Shown here: in pieces, positions 20,292 to 27,767 of the stretch | Position numbering within the stretch: the first letter of the stretch is position 1 | Layout: every line of letters begins with the position of its first letter | NCBI GenBank assembly: GCA_035315345.1 | Contig: DATFYA010000145.1 | Location: 1-37,919, forward strand | DNA: 37,919 nucleotides | Direction of reading: 5' to 3' | DNA from: Candidatus Methylomirabilota bacterium | GTDB taxonomy: Bacteria > Methylomirabilota > Methylomirabilia > Rokubacteriales > CSP1-6 | Translations under genes and position numbers: made by a program | Notes under the pieces: model-generated | Seen by the model: only the letters and a program-made list of their open reading frames with translations | Databases searched by the model: none | What the model was told of the DNA's origin: nothing

Positions 20292-21701
20292 TCAGCCGAG
20301 CGCCGGCCGCTGCTGCGCCCACGGCCGCGCCCCCTCGAAGGCGGCCGAGGCCTGCAGCACGCGCAGGTCGGCCAGTCGCGGCCCGACGATCTGCAGGCCC
20401 ACCGGCATGCCGGTGGACGTGAACCCGGCGGGCACGGTGGCGGCGGGCTGGCCGGTGAAGTTGAACGGGTAGCTGAAGCCCGCCCACGGGAACCAGTCCC
20501 ACGCATGCTGCGGGTAGTGCGCCGGATTGAGCCGGCCGACCTCGAAGGCGGCCACCGACACCGTCGGGGTCAGCAGCAGGTCGTAGGTGTCGAAGAGCGC
20601 GCGGACCGCGTCGCAGTAGCCGTGCTTGCGCCCGCGCATCACGACGTACTCCTCGGCGCTGTAGCGACGGCCGTCCTCGAGCGCCGCCACGAGCCCGGGG
20701 TCCATGCGCGAGCGGAACCGATCGAGGAACGAGGCGTAGTTGCCCGCGTAGTGCGCGTTCCACATGAGGTGGATCATCTCGCGGGTGTCGGGCAGGCTGA
20801 CCTTGGCGTCCTCCACCACGCAGCCCAGCTCCTGGAAGGCCAGCGCGGCGCGCCTGGCCACGTCTCCGATCTCGGGGTCCACGCGCAGGCACCCGAGGTC
20901 GAGGCTAACGCCCACCCGCAGGCCGCGCACACCGTCTCCGAGCCGGCCCGCGTAGTCGGCCGGCGGCGCGTCGAGGGACTGGCGATCCCAGTCGTCCGGC
21001 CCCGCCATCACGCCCAGCATGAGCGCGGCGTCGGCCACCGTGCGGGTCATGGGCCCCACGTGGGAGACCGAGTCGGTGTTGGAGACCGGCCACATGGGCA
21101 CGCGGCCGAACGTGGGCTTGAGCCCGTAGATGCCGCAGAACGCCGCGGGCACGCGGATGGAGCCCGCGCCGTCCGAGCCCTGATGGAGCGGGCCCAACCC
21201 GGCCGCCGCCGCGGCGCCCGCGCCCGCGCTCGATCCGCCCGAGGTCATCCCGAGATTCCACGGATTGCGCGTGATGCCGGTGAGCGGGCTGTCGCCGAGC
21301 GCCTTCCAGCCGAACTCGGGGGTGGTGGTCTTGCCCACGAGGATCGCGCCCGCCTCCCGCAGCCGCCGCACGAAGGGGGCATCCACCTCGCCCACCCGCT
21401 GCGCGAACACGTGCGAGCCGAACTTCGCGGGCACGCCCTGCACCAGCGCCAGATCCTTGATCGACACCGGGATCCCGTGGAGCGGACCGAGGCGGCCGCC
21501 GGCCATCACCGCGTCCTCGGCCGCGCGGGCCGACGCCAGCGCGGCGTCCGCGGTCACCGTGCAGAACGCGTTGATCGTGGGGTTGACCTGCTCGATGCGC
21601 TCCAGCACCGCGCGGGTCAGCTCCACCGGCGAGAGCGCCTTCGAGCGGATGCGCGGGATCAACTCGGTCGCGGGCGTGTAGGCGAGATCGGTCGCGTTCA
21701 T
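20292..21701 (-). CDS. Amidase (amidase-signature family)
   Basis: Ser-Ser-Lys hydrolase of the GatA/FAAH superfamily, 469 residues. The catalytic residues are visible: Lys82 in VSIKD, the cis-Ser in TSGGSSAG (157/158) and the nucleophile Ser181 in SDGAGSIRVPA. The family C-terminal FNFTGQPAATVPAGF and GMPVGLQIVGP are present. It is not GatA: the GatA-type context is missing, and no gatC/gatB pair is adjacent, though a YqeY protein lies two genes downstream. Substrate is unknown (aliphatic or aryl amide, carbamate). GGAGG lies 4 nt before the ATG. Probably in one transcript with the APH-like gene upstream and the HAD gene downstream. Confidence 0.92.
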   Translation of the reverse strand: MNATDLAYTPATELIPRIRSKALSPVELTRAVLERIEQVNPTINAFCTVTADAALASARAAEDAVMAGGRLGPLHGIPVSIKDLALVQGVPAKFGSHVFAQRVGEVDAPFVRRLREAGAILVGKTTTPEFGWKALGDSPLTGITRNPWNLGMTSGGSSAGAGAAAAAGLGPLHQGSDGAGSIRVPAAFCGIYGLKPTFGRVPMWPVSNTDSVSHVGPMTRTVADAALMLGVMAGPDDWDRQSLDAPPADYAGRLGDGVRGLRVGVSLDLGCLRVDPEIGDVARRAALAFQELGCVVEDAKVSLPDTREMIHLMWNAHYAGNYASFLDRFRSRMDPGLVAALEDGRRYSAEEYVVMRGRKHGYCDAVRALFDTYDLLLTPTVSVAAFEVGRLNPAHYPQHAWDWFPWAGFSYPFNFTGQPAATVPAGFTSTGMPVGLQIVGPRLADLRVLQASAAFEGARPWAQQRPALG

Positions 21702-21750
21702 GAGGCCTCCGGGGCGAGGGGGTCGGCCGCCGCGTCGAATGGTAGCACGG

Positions 21751-22884
21751 TCATCCGCGGGCCGGCGGCAGCGTGACCGCCACGCCGGTCACCCGCGTGA
21801 ACCGCGCGGCCAGCCGCTCCGCGAAGGACGACGTGTCGAGCGCGTTGTCGGAGCCGGCCCGCCGGGCTTCCGCCGCCCGCACGAGCCCGCGCATGCAGCC
21901 GGCCGCCTCGTAGTAGGCGAGGCGCGCCGCGTCGAGCGGCCGCGTGCGACGGTAGCGCGCGAGATACCGTGCGGTCATGACCGAGCGCAGCCCGGCCAGG
22001 AGCGGACGCAGCGCGGACGGCACCGGGAACAGCTCGATCGGCGTGAGGCGCAGGATGACCAGCGTGGCCGCCACGTCGCATTCGGCATCGGCGACCAGCA
22101 CGTTCGGCCAGTCCAGCACCGCGCCGACGCGGCCGCCGACGGCGAGGAGGTTCTGCGGGTGGAAGTCGCCGTGGCAGATGACGGATGCCCCGCCGGCCGG
22201 CCGGTGGTCGAGCAGCCATCGCAGGCCCGACGACAGGCCGGGGAGCGCGCCCTCGCCGATGCGGCGCTCGAGCGCGGCCAGGTGGGTACCCAAAGCGACC
22301 GCGCGCCGGTCGAAGCCGCCGCCGGCCGCGCGGCCCTCGTCGTCGAGGGCGCGGAGCAATATCTCGGCGTCGAGCGCGTGCAGACGCAGGTGCATGTCGG
22401 CCAGCGCGGCGCTGACGCCCCACGGCCGGGCCTCGAGGAGCGGGCGCCCGGCCGCGCGCTCCATCACGAGGAAGCCGGCGCCGAGCGGCTCGCGGTCGGC
22501 GCGGGCGGCCAGCACGCGGGGCACCGGGTAGCCGAGCCCGGCCAGGGCGTTCTGGATGGCGCGCTCCCTCAGCGCCCGCTCCGGATCCTGCGCCGGGCTC
22601 AACACGCGCAGGACGAGCGGGCCGGACCATGCCGCGGGCGCGCCGCGCAGACGGAAGCCGAAGATCCGAGTGTCGTAGCCGCCGCTGATCGCGGTCGGCG
22701 GCTCCGCGTAGTCGAGGGTCGCCGCGGGCAGGGCCGAGCGGAGGTAGTCGAGAAGGGCGGGAGCGAGCGCCGCGGTGGGGATCTTCTCAGTCGCCCGCGG
22801 CGGACAGGTCGGGCGGCGCGGGCAGGAGCCCCGGCCGCAGGAAGGCGGACAGGTGCGTGAGGACGAAGGCGTAGTCGAAGGCAA
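21751..22884 (-). CDS. Aminoglycoside phosphotransferase (APH)-fold kinase-like protein, start uncertain
   Basis: Protein-kinase-like fold of the APH/choline kinase family. The catalytic loop ICHGDFHPQNLL (HGDxHxxN) and the metal-binding AVLDWPNVLVADAECDVA (LDW) are intact. A glycine-containing N-lobe strand ISGGYDTRIFGFRL and LVLRVL (beta 3 region) precede them. The only canonical start in frame, ATG at 22884, overlaps the peptidase gene by 98 nt and adds about 31 Ser/Pro/Cys-rich residues that look like out-of-frame translation. Recognisable sequence begins near 22785 (KIPTAALAPALLDYLRS), where the codon is AAG or ATC. So the start may be non-canonical or a base is wrong. Substrate unknown; antibiotic resistance should not be assumed. 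Confidence 0.8.
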   Translation of the reverse strand: MPSTTPSSSRTCPPSCGRGSCPRRPTCPPRATEKIPTAALAPALLDYLRSALPAATLDYAEPPTAISGGYDTRIFGFRLRGAPAAWSGPLVLRVLSPAQDPERALRERAIQNALAGLGYPVPRVLAARADREPLGAGFLVMERAAGRPLLEARPWGVSAALADMHLRLHALDAEILLRALDDEGRAAGGGFDRRAVALGTHLAALERRIGEGALPGLSSGLRWLLDHRPAGGASVICHGDFHPQNLLAVGGRVGAVLDWPNVLVADAECDVAATLVILRLTPIELFPVPSALRPLLAGLRSVMTARYLARYRRTRPLDAARLAYYEAAGCMRGLVRAAEARRAGSDNALDTSSFAERLAARFTRVTGVAVTLPPARG

Positions 22885-24886
22885 TCTCGCGGAGATAGTC
22901 GTAGCGGCCCGAGGACCCGCCGTGTCCGGCCTCCATGTTGACCTTGAAGAGGGGCGGCACCGCCGCGCTCCCGATCGCGCGCAGACGGGCCACGTACTTG
23001 GCCGGCTCCCAGTACATCACCTGGCTGTCGTTGAGCGAGGTCTTCACGAGCAGCGCGGGATACGGGCGCGCGGCCAGGTTCGTGTACGGGCAGTACGTCC
23101 TCATGTAGTCGTACTGCTCGCGGATCTTGGGATTGCCCCACTCCTCGAACTCGCCCACCGTCAGCGGCAGTGACTCGTCCAGCATGGTGTTGATGACGTC
23201 CACGAAGGGGACCCGGAGGATCGCCGCGCTCGCGCAGTCGGGACGCAGATTGAGCACCGCCCCGATCAGGAGGCCGCCCGCGCTGCCGCCCTCGATGATC
23301 AGCCGGTCGGCGGCGGTGTAGCGGCTCTGCGCGAGGAAGTCGGCCGCGGCCACGAAATCGGTGAACGTGTTGCGCTTGTGCATCATGCGGCCGTCGTCGT
23401 GCCACCGCTTGCCCATCTCCCCGCCGCCGCGGATGTGGGCGATCGCCACCGTCACCCCGCGGTCGAGCAGGCTCAGCCGGTTCGAGGAGAAGCCGGCCGG
23501 ATACGGGAAGCCGTACGCCCCGTAGCCGGCCAGCAGCATCGGGCTCGATCCGTCGGAGGAGATCTCGGCGCGGCGCACCAGCGAGATCGGAACGCGCGTG
23601 CCGTCGGCGGCGACCGCGTGGATGCGCTCCGAGCGGTATTGCCCCGGGTCGTAGCCGCCGAGCACCGGGGCCTGCTTGAGGAGCAGCAGCCGGCGTTCCG
23701 CGATCTCGTAGTCGAACACCGAGGCCGGCGTGATCAGCGACTGGTAGCGCAGGCGGTAGGCTCCGGTCTCGAACTCGGCGTTGGCGTCGGCGTCGAGCTC
23801 GTAGGTGGGCTCGGGGAACTCCACGTGATGATGGCCGCCCGCGCGGGCCTCGGTGATGCGCAGCCGGATGAGCCCGTCCTCGCGCTCCTGGACGACGTAG
23901 TGATCGGCGAAGACTTCCACCTCCTCCAGCATCACGTCGTCGCGATGGGCGATCAGCTCGCGCCAGCGCCCGGGGTGCGTATCGTCCACCGGGGTGACCA
24001 CCAGGCGGAAGTTCCGGCGGCCGCCGCCGTTGGTGCGGATGTAGAAGACGTCGCCGTCCGGCCCGCGGCCGTGGTCCACCTGGTACTCGTGGTCCCGCTC
24101 GCGCGGCAGGATCGTGCGCCACGCCGCCGCGGGATCGTCGGCCGGGCAGAAGCGCACCTCGGTGCTGGTGAAGCTGCCGGAGATCACGAACAGGTAGGCG
24201 AGGCTCCGCGACCGGCCCACGTGCAGCCGGAAGAGCGCATCCGTCTCCTCCAGGAGGAGATCGGCCACCGCGACCCCGAGCCGGTGGCGGTGCAGCTGGT
24301 ACGGCCGCTTGGCCTCGTCCTCGGTCACGTAGAAGAGCGTCTGGTTGTCCGCGGCCCACGCCAGCGCGCTCACCTTCTCGACCCGGTCGGACAGCAGCGC
24401 GCCGGTCTCGAGGTCCTTCACGTGGAGCGTGAACTCGCGGAAGCCGGTCACGTCGGTGGTGTAGGCGAGCCGCCGGCCGTCGTCGCTCACCGCGGCCGCG
24501 CCCAGCGCCAGGAACGGGTGGCCCTCGGCGAGCCGGTTGAGGTCGAGCATCACCTGCTCCGGCGCCTCCAGGCTCCCGGCCTTGCGACACAGGATCGGAT
24601 ACTGCTTGCCCTTCTCGGTACGCGAATAGTAGAAGAACCCGCGGCGCCGGTAGGGGACGGTCTGGTCGTCCTCCTTGATGCGCGCCAGCATCTCCGCGTA
24701 GAGGGTCTCCTGGAAGGCCTCGGTCGGCTTCATCACCGCGTCGGTGTAGGCATTTTCCGCGGTGAGGTACGCGGTCACCTCGGGGTCGTCCTTCTCGCGC
24801 ATCCAGAAGTAGTCGTCCTCCCGCACGTCGCCGTGGACGGTGTCGACCTTCGGCACCCGCTTGGCGACCGGAGGGCTGGGCCACAT
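22787..24886 (-). CDS. ptrB: Oligopeptidase B-like S9 family peptidase
   Basis: Cytosolic serine oligopeptidase expected to cleave after basic residues in short peptides. The 699-residue protein has the N-terminal HGDVREDDYFWMREKDDPEV of the prolyl oligopeptidase family, a seven-bladed propeller, and a C-terminal hydrolase domain. The triad is S535 (EGGSAGG), D620 (LNDSQV) and H655 (AGHGGSSGR), close to the positions reported for the E. coli enzyme. GYGAYGFPY and HIRGGGEMGKRWHDDG are further S9A marks. The ATG at 24886 is preferred; upstream in-frame ATGs fall in the mutM promoter region. Start-to-start distance to divergent mutM is 88 bp. Confidence 0.94.
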   Translation of the reverse strand: MWPSPPVAKRVPKVDTVHGDVREDDYFWMREKDDPEVTAYLTAENAYTDAVMKPTEAFQETLYAEMLARIKEDDQTVPYRRRGFFYYSRTEKGKQYPILCRKAGSLEAPEQVMLDLNRLAEGHPFLALGAAAVSDDGRRLAYTTDVTGFREFTLHVKDLETGALLSDRVEKVSALAWAADNQTLFYVTEDEAKRPYQLHRHRLGVAVADLLLEETDALFRLHVGRSRSLAYLFVISGSFTSTEVRFCPADDPAAAWRTILPRERDHEYQVDHGRGPDGDVFYIRTNGGGRRNFRLVVTPVDDTHPGRWRELIAHRDDVMLEEVEVFADHYVVQEREDGLIRLRITEARAGGHHHVEFPEPTYELDADANAEFETGAYRLRYQSLITPASVFDYEIAERRLLLLKQAPVLGGYDPGQYRSERIHAVAADGTRVPISLVRRAEISSDGSSPMLLAGYGAYGFPYPAGFSSNRLSLLDRGVTVAIAHIRGGGEMGKRWHDDGRMMHKRNTFTDFVAAADFLAQSRYTAADRLIIEGGSAGGLLIGAVLNLRPDCASAAILRVPFVDVINTMLDESLPLTVGEFEEWGNPKIREQYDYMRTYCPYTNLAARPYPALLVKTSLNDSQVMYWEPAKYVARLRAIGSAAVPPLFKVNMEAGHGGSSGRYDYLREIAFDYAFVLTHLSAFLRPGLLPAPPDLSAAGD

Positions 24887-24974
24887 GCCCCGCACCGTAC
24901 CACAGCGGGTGCTCCTCCGGACCGCGCGCTGGCTGCGCCGCGGGAGGGCCGGGTACACTGACGGCTCGACCCCC

Positions 24975-25874
24975 ATGCCCGAGCTTCCCGACGTCACCGT
25001 CTATCTGGAGGCCCTCCACGGGCGCATCCTCGGCGCGCGGCTCCTCGGCCTGCGGCTCGCCAATCCCTTCGTGTTGCGCTCGGTGGATCCTGCACCCGCC
25101 GAGGTCGCCAGCCGCACCGTCACGCGCCTGCGGCGCCTCGGCAAGCGCCTCGTGATCGTGCTCGAAGGCGATCACTTCGTGGTGATCCACCTGATGATCG
25201 CGGGCCGGCTCCACTGGAAGGAATCGGGCGCGCGGGTGCCCGGCAAGATCGGCCTGGCCGCGTTCGACTTCTCGACCGGCACCCTGACCCTCACCGAGGC
25301 GGGATCGAAGCGCCGCGCCGCCATCCACCTGGTGCGGGGCGAGGCCGCGCTGGCCGAGCACGATCCGGGCGGGATCGAGCCGCTCGACGCCGACGTGGCG
25401 GCCTTCGGCGCGGCGCTCACCGCCGAGTCCCACACCCTCAAGCGCGCGCTGACCGATCCGCGCATCCTGAGCGGGGTGGGCAACGCCTACTCCGACGAGA
25501 TCCTGCACCGCGCGCGCCTCTCCCCGGTGCGGATGACGCGTGCGTTGACCGAGGAGGAGATCGCCCGGCTCCTGGACGCGACGAAGGCCACGCTCCGCCA
25601 CTGGATCGATCGGCTGCGGCAGGATGCGGGCGGCGAGTTCCCGGAGGGCGTCACCGCCTTCCGCCCCGACATGGCGGTGCACGGCCGCTACGGCAAGCCC
25701 TGCCCCGACTGCGGCGCGCCGGTGCAGCGCATCGTGCACGCGGAGAACGAGACCAACTACTGCGCGCGCTGCCAGACCGGCGGCCGCCTCCTGGCCGACC
25801 GTGCCCTTTCGCGGCTCCTGCGTCAGGACTGGCCGCGCACGCTCGAGGAGATGGAGGAGCGACGGCGCCGTTGA
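24975..25874 (+). CDS. mutM: Formamidopyrimidine-DNA glycosylase (MutM/Nei family)
   Basis: Base-excision repair glycosylase/AP lyase for oxidised purines. The ATG at 24975 places the catalytic Pro and Glu right after the initiator Met (MPELPDV), which is required because Pro2 is the nucleophile. The family usually has PELPEV; here Asp replaces the second Glu. Other marks are the RLGKRLVIVLEGDH lysine region, the helix-two-turn-helix GVGNAYSDEILHRARLSP, and the C-terminal zinc finger CPDC...CARC (about residues 240-262). The 299 residues are slightly longer than typical (about 270) owing to a tail rich in Arg and Glu. It may prefer 8-oxoG or Nei-type substrates; sequence alone does not decide. 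Confidence 0.93.
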   Translation: MPELPDVTVYLEALHGRILGARLLGLRLANPFVLRSVDPAPAEVASRTVTRLRRLGKRLVIVLEGDHFVVIHLMIAGRLHWKESGARVPGKIGLAAFDFSTGTLTLTEAGSKRRAAIHLVRGEAALAEHDPGGIEPLDADVAAFGAALTAESHTLKRALTDPRILSGVGNAYSDEILHRARLSPVRMTRALTEEEIARLLDATKATLRHWIDRLRQDAGGEFPEGVTAFRPDMAVHGRYGKPCPDCGAPVQRIVHAENETNYCARCQTGGRLLADRALSRLLRQDWPRTLEEMEERRRR

Positions 25875-25893
25875 CCGCCGCGGCGGGAGCGGC

Positions 25894-26412
25894 TCAGCGG
25901 GGAGGTGTCAGCGGGCCGCCGACCAGGATGTCGGCCGGCGGAATGCCCTGGAGCGTGACGCGTACCCGCCACGGAGCCGGCCCGGCCTGGGAGAGTGGGA
26001 ACGAGGCGATGTTCGACGCGATGTCGGCGGAGCCTCCGCCGCCCACCACACCGCCGGTGGAGACGCCGACGCCCGTGCCGACCCCGCTGCCGCCCCCGCC
26101 GCTGAACCCCCCGATGCCGAAGCTGAGCCCGACGGGGCTTCCGCCGCTGTAGGGGGCCGGCGTGTACTCGATGGTCTGCGCCTCCAGCACGCCGCCGTCG
26201 GGCGTGACGATCTGCGCCCGCTCGAGCCGGCGGCCGCCGCCGTCGATCTCCACGCGCAGCCGGTCACCCACGATCGTGTAGGCCGCCGAGACCGTGGCGC
26301 CGGGCGGCTGGACCTCCGGCTTGTACGGCAGGCCCGATGACGCGGACGAGCAGGCCCCGACCGCCGCGGCCAACGCCGCGGCCAGCATCACCGACGCGAT
26401 CCGGGCGCGCAT
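25894..26412 (-). CDS. Glycine-rich putative lipoprotein
   Basis: No known function. The 172-residue protein begins with a lipoprotein signal: MRARIASVMLAAALAAAVGAC, lipobox VGAC with Cys21. A conserved-looking part (residues 30-90) has beta strands, for example YTIVGDRLRVEIDGGGRRLE, that look like a small sandwich. Then comes an extreme low-complexity stretch of Gly, Ser and Val (about residues 98-128), and a C-terminal strand segment PWRVRVTLQGIPPADILVGG. Divergent from the globin gene with 35 bp between starts; a GATAAT -10 lies only 7 nt before the ATG, so the message may be nearly leaderless. Confidence 0.75.
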   Translation of the reverse strand: MRARIASVMLAAALAAAVGACSSASSGLPYKPEVQPPGATVSAAYTIVGDRLRVEIDGGGRRLERAQIVTPDGGVLEAQTIEYTPAPYSGGSPVGLSFGIGGFSGGGGSGVGTGVGVSTGGVVGGGGSADIASNIASFPLSQAGPAPWRVRVTLQGIPPADILVGGPLTPPR

Positions 26413-26419
26413 GGGCGGT

Positions 26420-26448
26420 ATTATCGCACGCGGACAGGAGGGTGCCCA
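26420..26448 (-). promoter_or_regulatory. Divergent promoter between lipoprotein and globin genes
   Basis: On the minus strand TGGGCA (26448-26443) and GATAAT (26425-26420) are 17 nt apart, with a TGC extension just before the -10. This would start transcription close to the lipoprotein ATG (26412). On the plus strand the overlapping TATTAT (26419-26424) is a 5-of-6 -10 for the globin gene (ATG 26448), but no plus-strand -35 is evident. The two -10 boxes share five bases, so the directions probably compete. Confidence 0.4.
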
Positions 26449-27035
26449 TGAGCGCCAATGACGATCCGCGCGTGCCCCCGGGAGCGGACATGGAGGGATA
26501 TCTGCGCGAGCTGGCCGACTTCGTCGGCTTCGGCGACGGCGACGCCGCGGCGATCCGCGCCAGCGCGCCCGCGGTTCTCGAGAATGAGCAGGCCTTGACC
26601 ACCGCGCTCTACGACCACTTCCTTCGCTTCCCGGCGACCGCGCGCTTCTTCCTCGGGCCCGACGGGGCTCCCGATCGCGCCCGCATCGATCGCCGCAAGC
26701 ACAGCCTCGCGCGGTGGCTCCGGGAGACCGCCCAGGCCGCGCTCACCCACGAATACGCGTACTACCTGCTCTCGATGGGCATCGCCCACAGCCACCGCGA
26801 CTACGGCCCGGGCGGCCGCATCCCGCCGCAGTTCATGGTGGCCGCGATGAGCCTGACCCAGACCGCGCTCGCCGCGATCTTTCGCGACGAGATGGGCGAT
26901 CCGGCGCGGGCGCTGGCCGCGTCGGTGGCGTGGAACAAGCTGCTGCTGCTCAACCTCAACGCGCTGCTCGTCGGCTACCTGCTGCCTCCGCGGACATCGC
27001 CCCGAGAGCCCGCCGGCCCCCGGAGCGCGTCCTGA
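26448..27035 (+). CDS. Protoglobin-like / globin-sensor domain protein
   Basis: Single-domain haem protein candidate of the globin-coupled-sensor/protoglobin type, 195 residues. An all-helical pattern fits a globin fold with N-terminal extension: YLRELADFVGF (pre-A/A), TALYDHFLRFPATARFF (B-C region), LTHEYAYYLLSMGIAHSHRDYG (E-F). The likely proximal His is H116, or H114, in the family pattern IxxxHxxxG...P. It ends in helices MSLTQTALAAIFRDEM and WNKLLLLNLNALLVGYL. No signalling output domain (methyl-accepting, GGDEF, kinase) is attached. AGGAGG lies 6 nt before the ATG. Haem binding of O2, NO or CO is inferred from the family. Confidence 0.8.
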   Translation: MSANDDPRVPPGADMEGYLRELADFVGFGDGDAAAIRASAPAVLENEQALTTALYDHFLRFPATARFFLGPDGAPDRARIDRRKHSLARWLRETAQAALTHEYAYYLLSMGIAHSHRDYGPGGRIPPQFMVAAMSLTQTALAAIFRDEMGDPARALAASVAWNKLLLLNLNALLVGYLLPPRTSPREPAGPRSAS

Positions 27036-27046
27036 CGGTAGGCGGT

Positions 27047-27301
27047 CTACTTCGCCTTGTGGGTCAGCGTGATGCTCATGGCCTTGGCCGCCTCCTCGTA
27101 CTTGGCGACCGAGGCGTCGTGCTGGCCGGCCTTGTGCAGCGCCGCACCTTCGGCGGCCAGCATCTTGGCCTTGTAGGCCGCATCGTCCAGCCGATCCTCG
27201 GCGGCGGCCATCACCTGGCGGTGTAGCAGTGGGCACTCGTGGGCGAGCGCGGGCGTCACGGTAAAGGCCAGAACGGCGATCGACATCAGCACGGTCTTCA
27301 T
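27047..27301 (-). CDS. Small secreted helical protein
   Basis: 84-residue protein with no known family. A clear signal peptide (MKTVLMSIAVLAFTVTPALA, cleaved before HECPL) sends it to the periplasm. The mature 64 residues are helical: HRQVMAAAEDRLDDAAYKAK, then a TPR-like AAEGAALHKAGQHDASVAKY, ending LTHKAK. A single Cys (CPLLH) and two His near the new N-terminus could bind a metal or cofactor; this is speculation. AGGAGAG precedes the ATG. It converges on the globin gene with an 11-bp gap. Confidence 0.72.
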   Translation of the reverse strand: MKTVLMSIAVLAFTVTPALAHECPLLHRQVMAAAEDRLDDAAYKAKMLAAEGAALHKAGQHDASVAKYEEAAKAMSITLTHKAK

Positions 27302-27361
27302 GGGTCGGCTCTCCTCGCAATGAATGGTGGGCGGCCAGCGACGGGAACGGAGCGCGAGACG

Positions 27362-27652
27362 TCAGACGCGAGGAGGCGCGCGATCGGTGGGAGTGACGGC
27401 GATCGAGCCGGAGGAAACCGCATCGTCGGCCACGAGCTGCCGCCATCGCCGAGACGGCCGCGGGGCGAGCGGATCGATACGGGCGCCGACCGCCTCGTCT
27501 GCCGGTCGGTCGAGCCCGGCGTCGCCGTCCAGCTCGGGCGCGGGGATCCAGACGTCGTCGGATACGATGCCCACCGCCAGCGAAACGAGCAGGGCGAGCA
27601 GCATGACCGGCGTGAGCCGGCTCCACCGCGCCGCGCACGCACGGCTGAGCAT
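27362..27652 (-). CDS. Possible small single-pass membrane protein
   Basis: Weakly supported 96-residue reading in an otherwise empty 466-bp stretch (27302-27767). After a basic MLSRACAARWSR comes one hydrophobic span (LTPVMLLALLVSLAVGIV, about residues 13-30), then an acidic, Pro-rich soluble tail (PAPELDGDAGLDRPADEAVG). This looks more like a protein than the other frames here. There is no good ribosome site at 27652, and the frame stays open further upstream. It would sit 60 bp upstream of the small secreted protein on the same strand. If it is not a gene, the stretch holds only the moxR promoter. Confidence 0.38.
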   Translation of the reverse strand: MLSRACAARWSRLTPVMLLALLVSLAVGIVSDDVWIPAPELDGDAGLDRPADEAVGARIDPLAPRPSRRWRQLVADDAVSSGSIAVTPTDRAPPRV

Positions 27653-27711
27653 GACCGCATCGTGGGCGTGGCCATCGCGCAAGTCAAGCCGTCGCGCGGC
27701 GGCGCGTCGGA

Positions 27712-27740
27712 TTGACAGCGGGCGGGGGCCGCCGCATAGT
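27712..27740 (+). promoter_or_regulatory. Sigma70-like promoter for the MoxR-VWA-trio operon
   Basis: A perfect TTGACA (27712-27717), a 17-nt spacer and CATAGT (27735-27740, 4 of 6). The expected start point is about 27747, leaving a leader of some 20 nt that includes AAGGGAG before the ATG at 27768. Confidence 0.55.
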
Positions 27741-27767
27741 GAGCCCACGACAGCGAAGGGAGCCCTC

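Noticed and set aside
20292-21701. GatA (glutamyl-tRNA amidotransferase subunit A)
   Set aside because: Shares the amidase signature, but no gatC/gatB operon partners are adjacent; a general amidase is the safer call.
21751-22884. Aminoglycoside resistance gene
   Set aside because: Only the kinase fold is shared; context with a peptidase and amidase gives no support for antibiotic modification.
22599-25739. Very long minus-strand open frame across ptrB and mutM
   Set aside because: It runs through both genes in non-coding frames; Arg/Gly/Ala-rich product without motifs.
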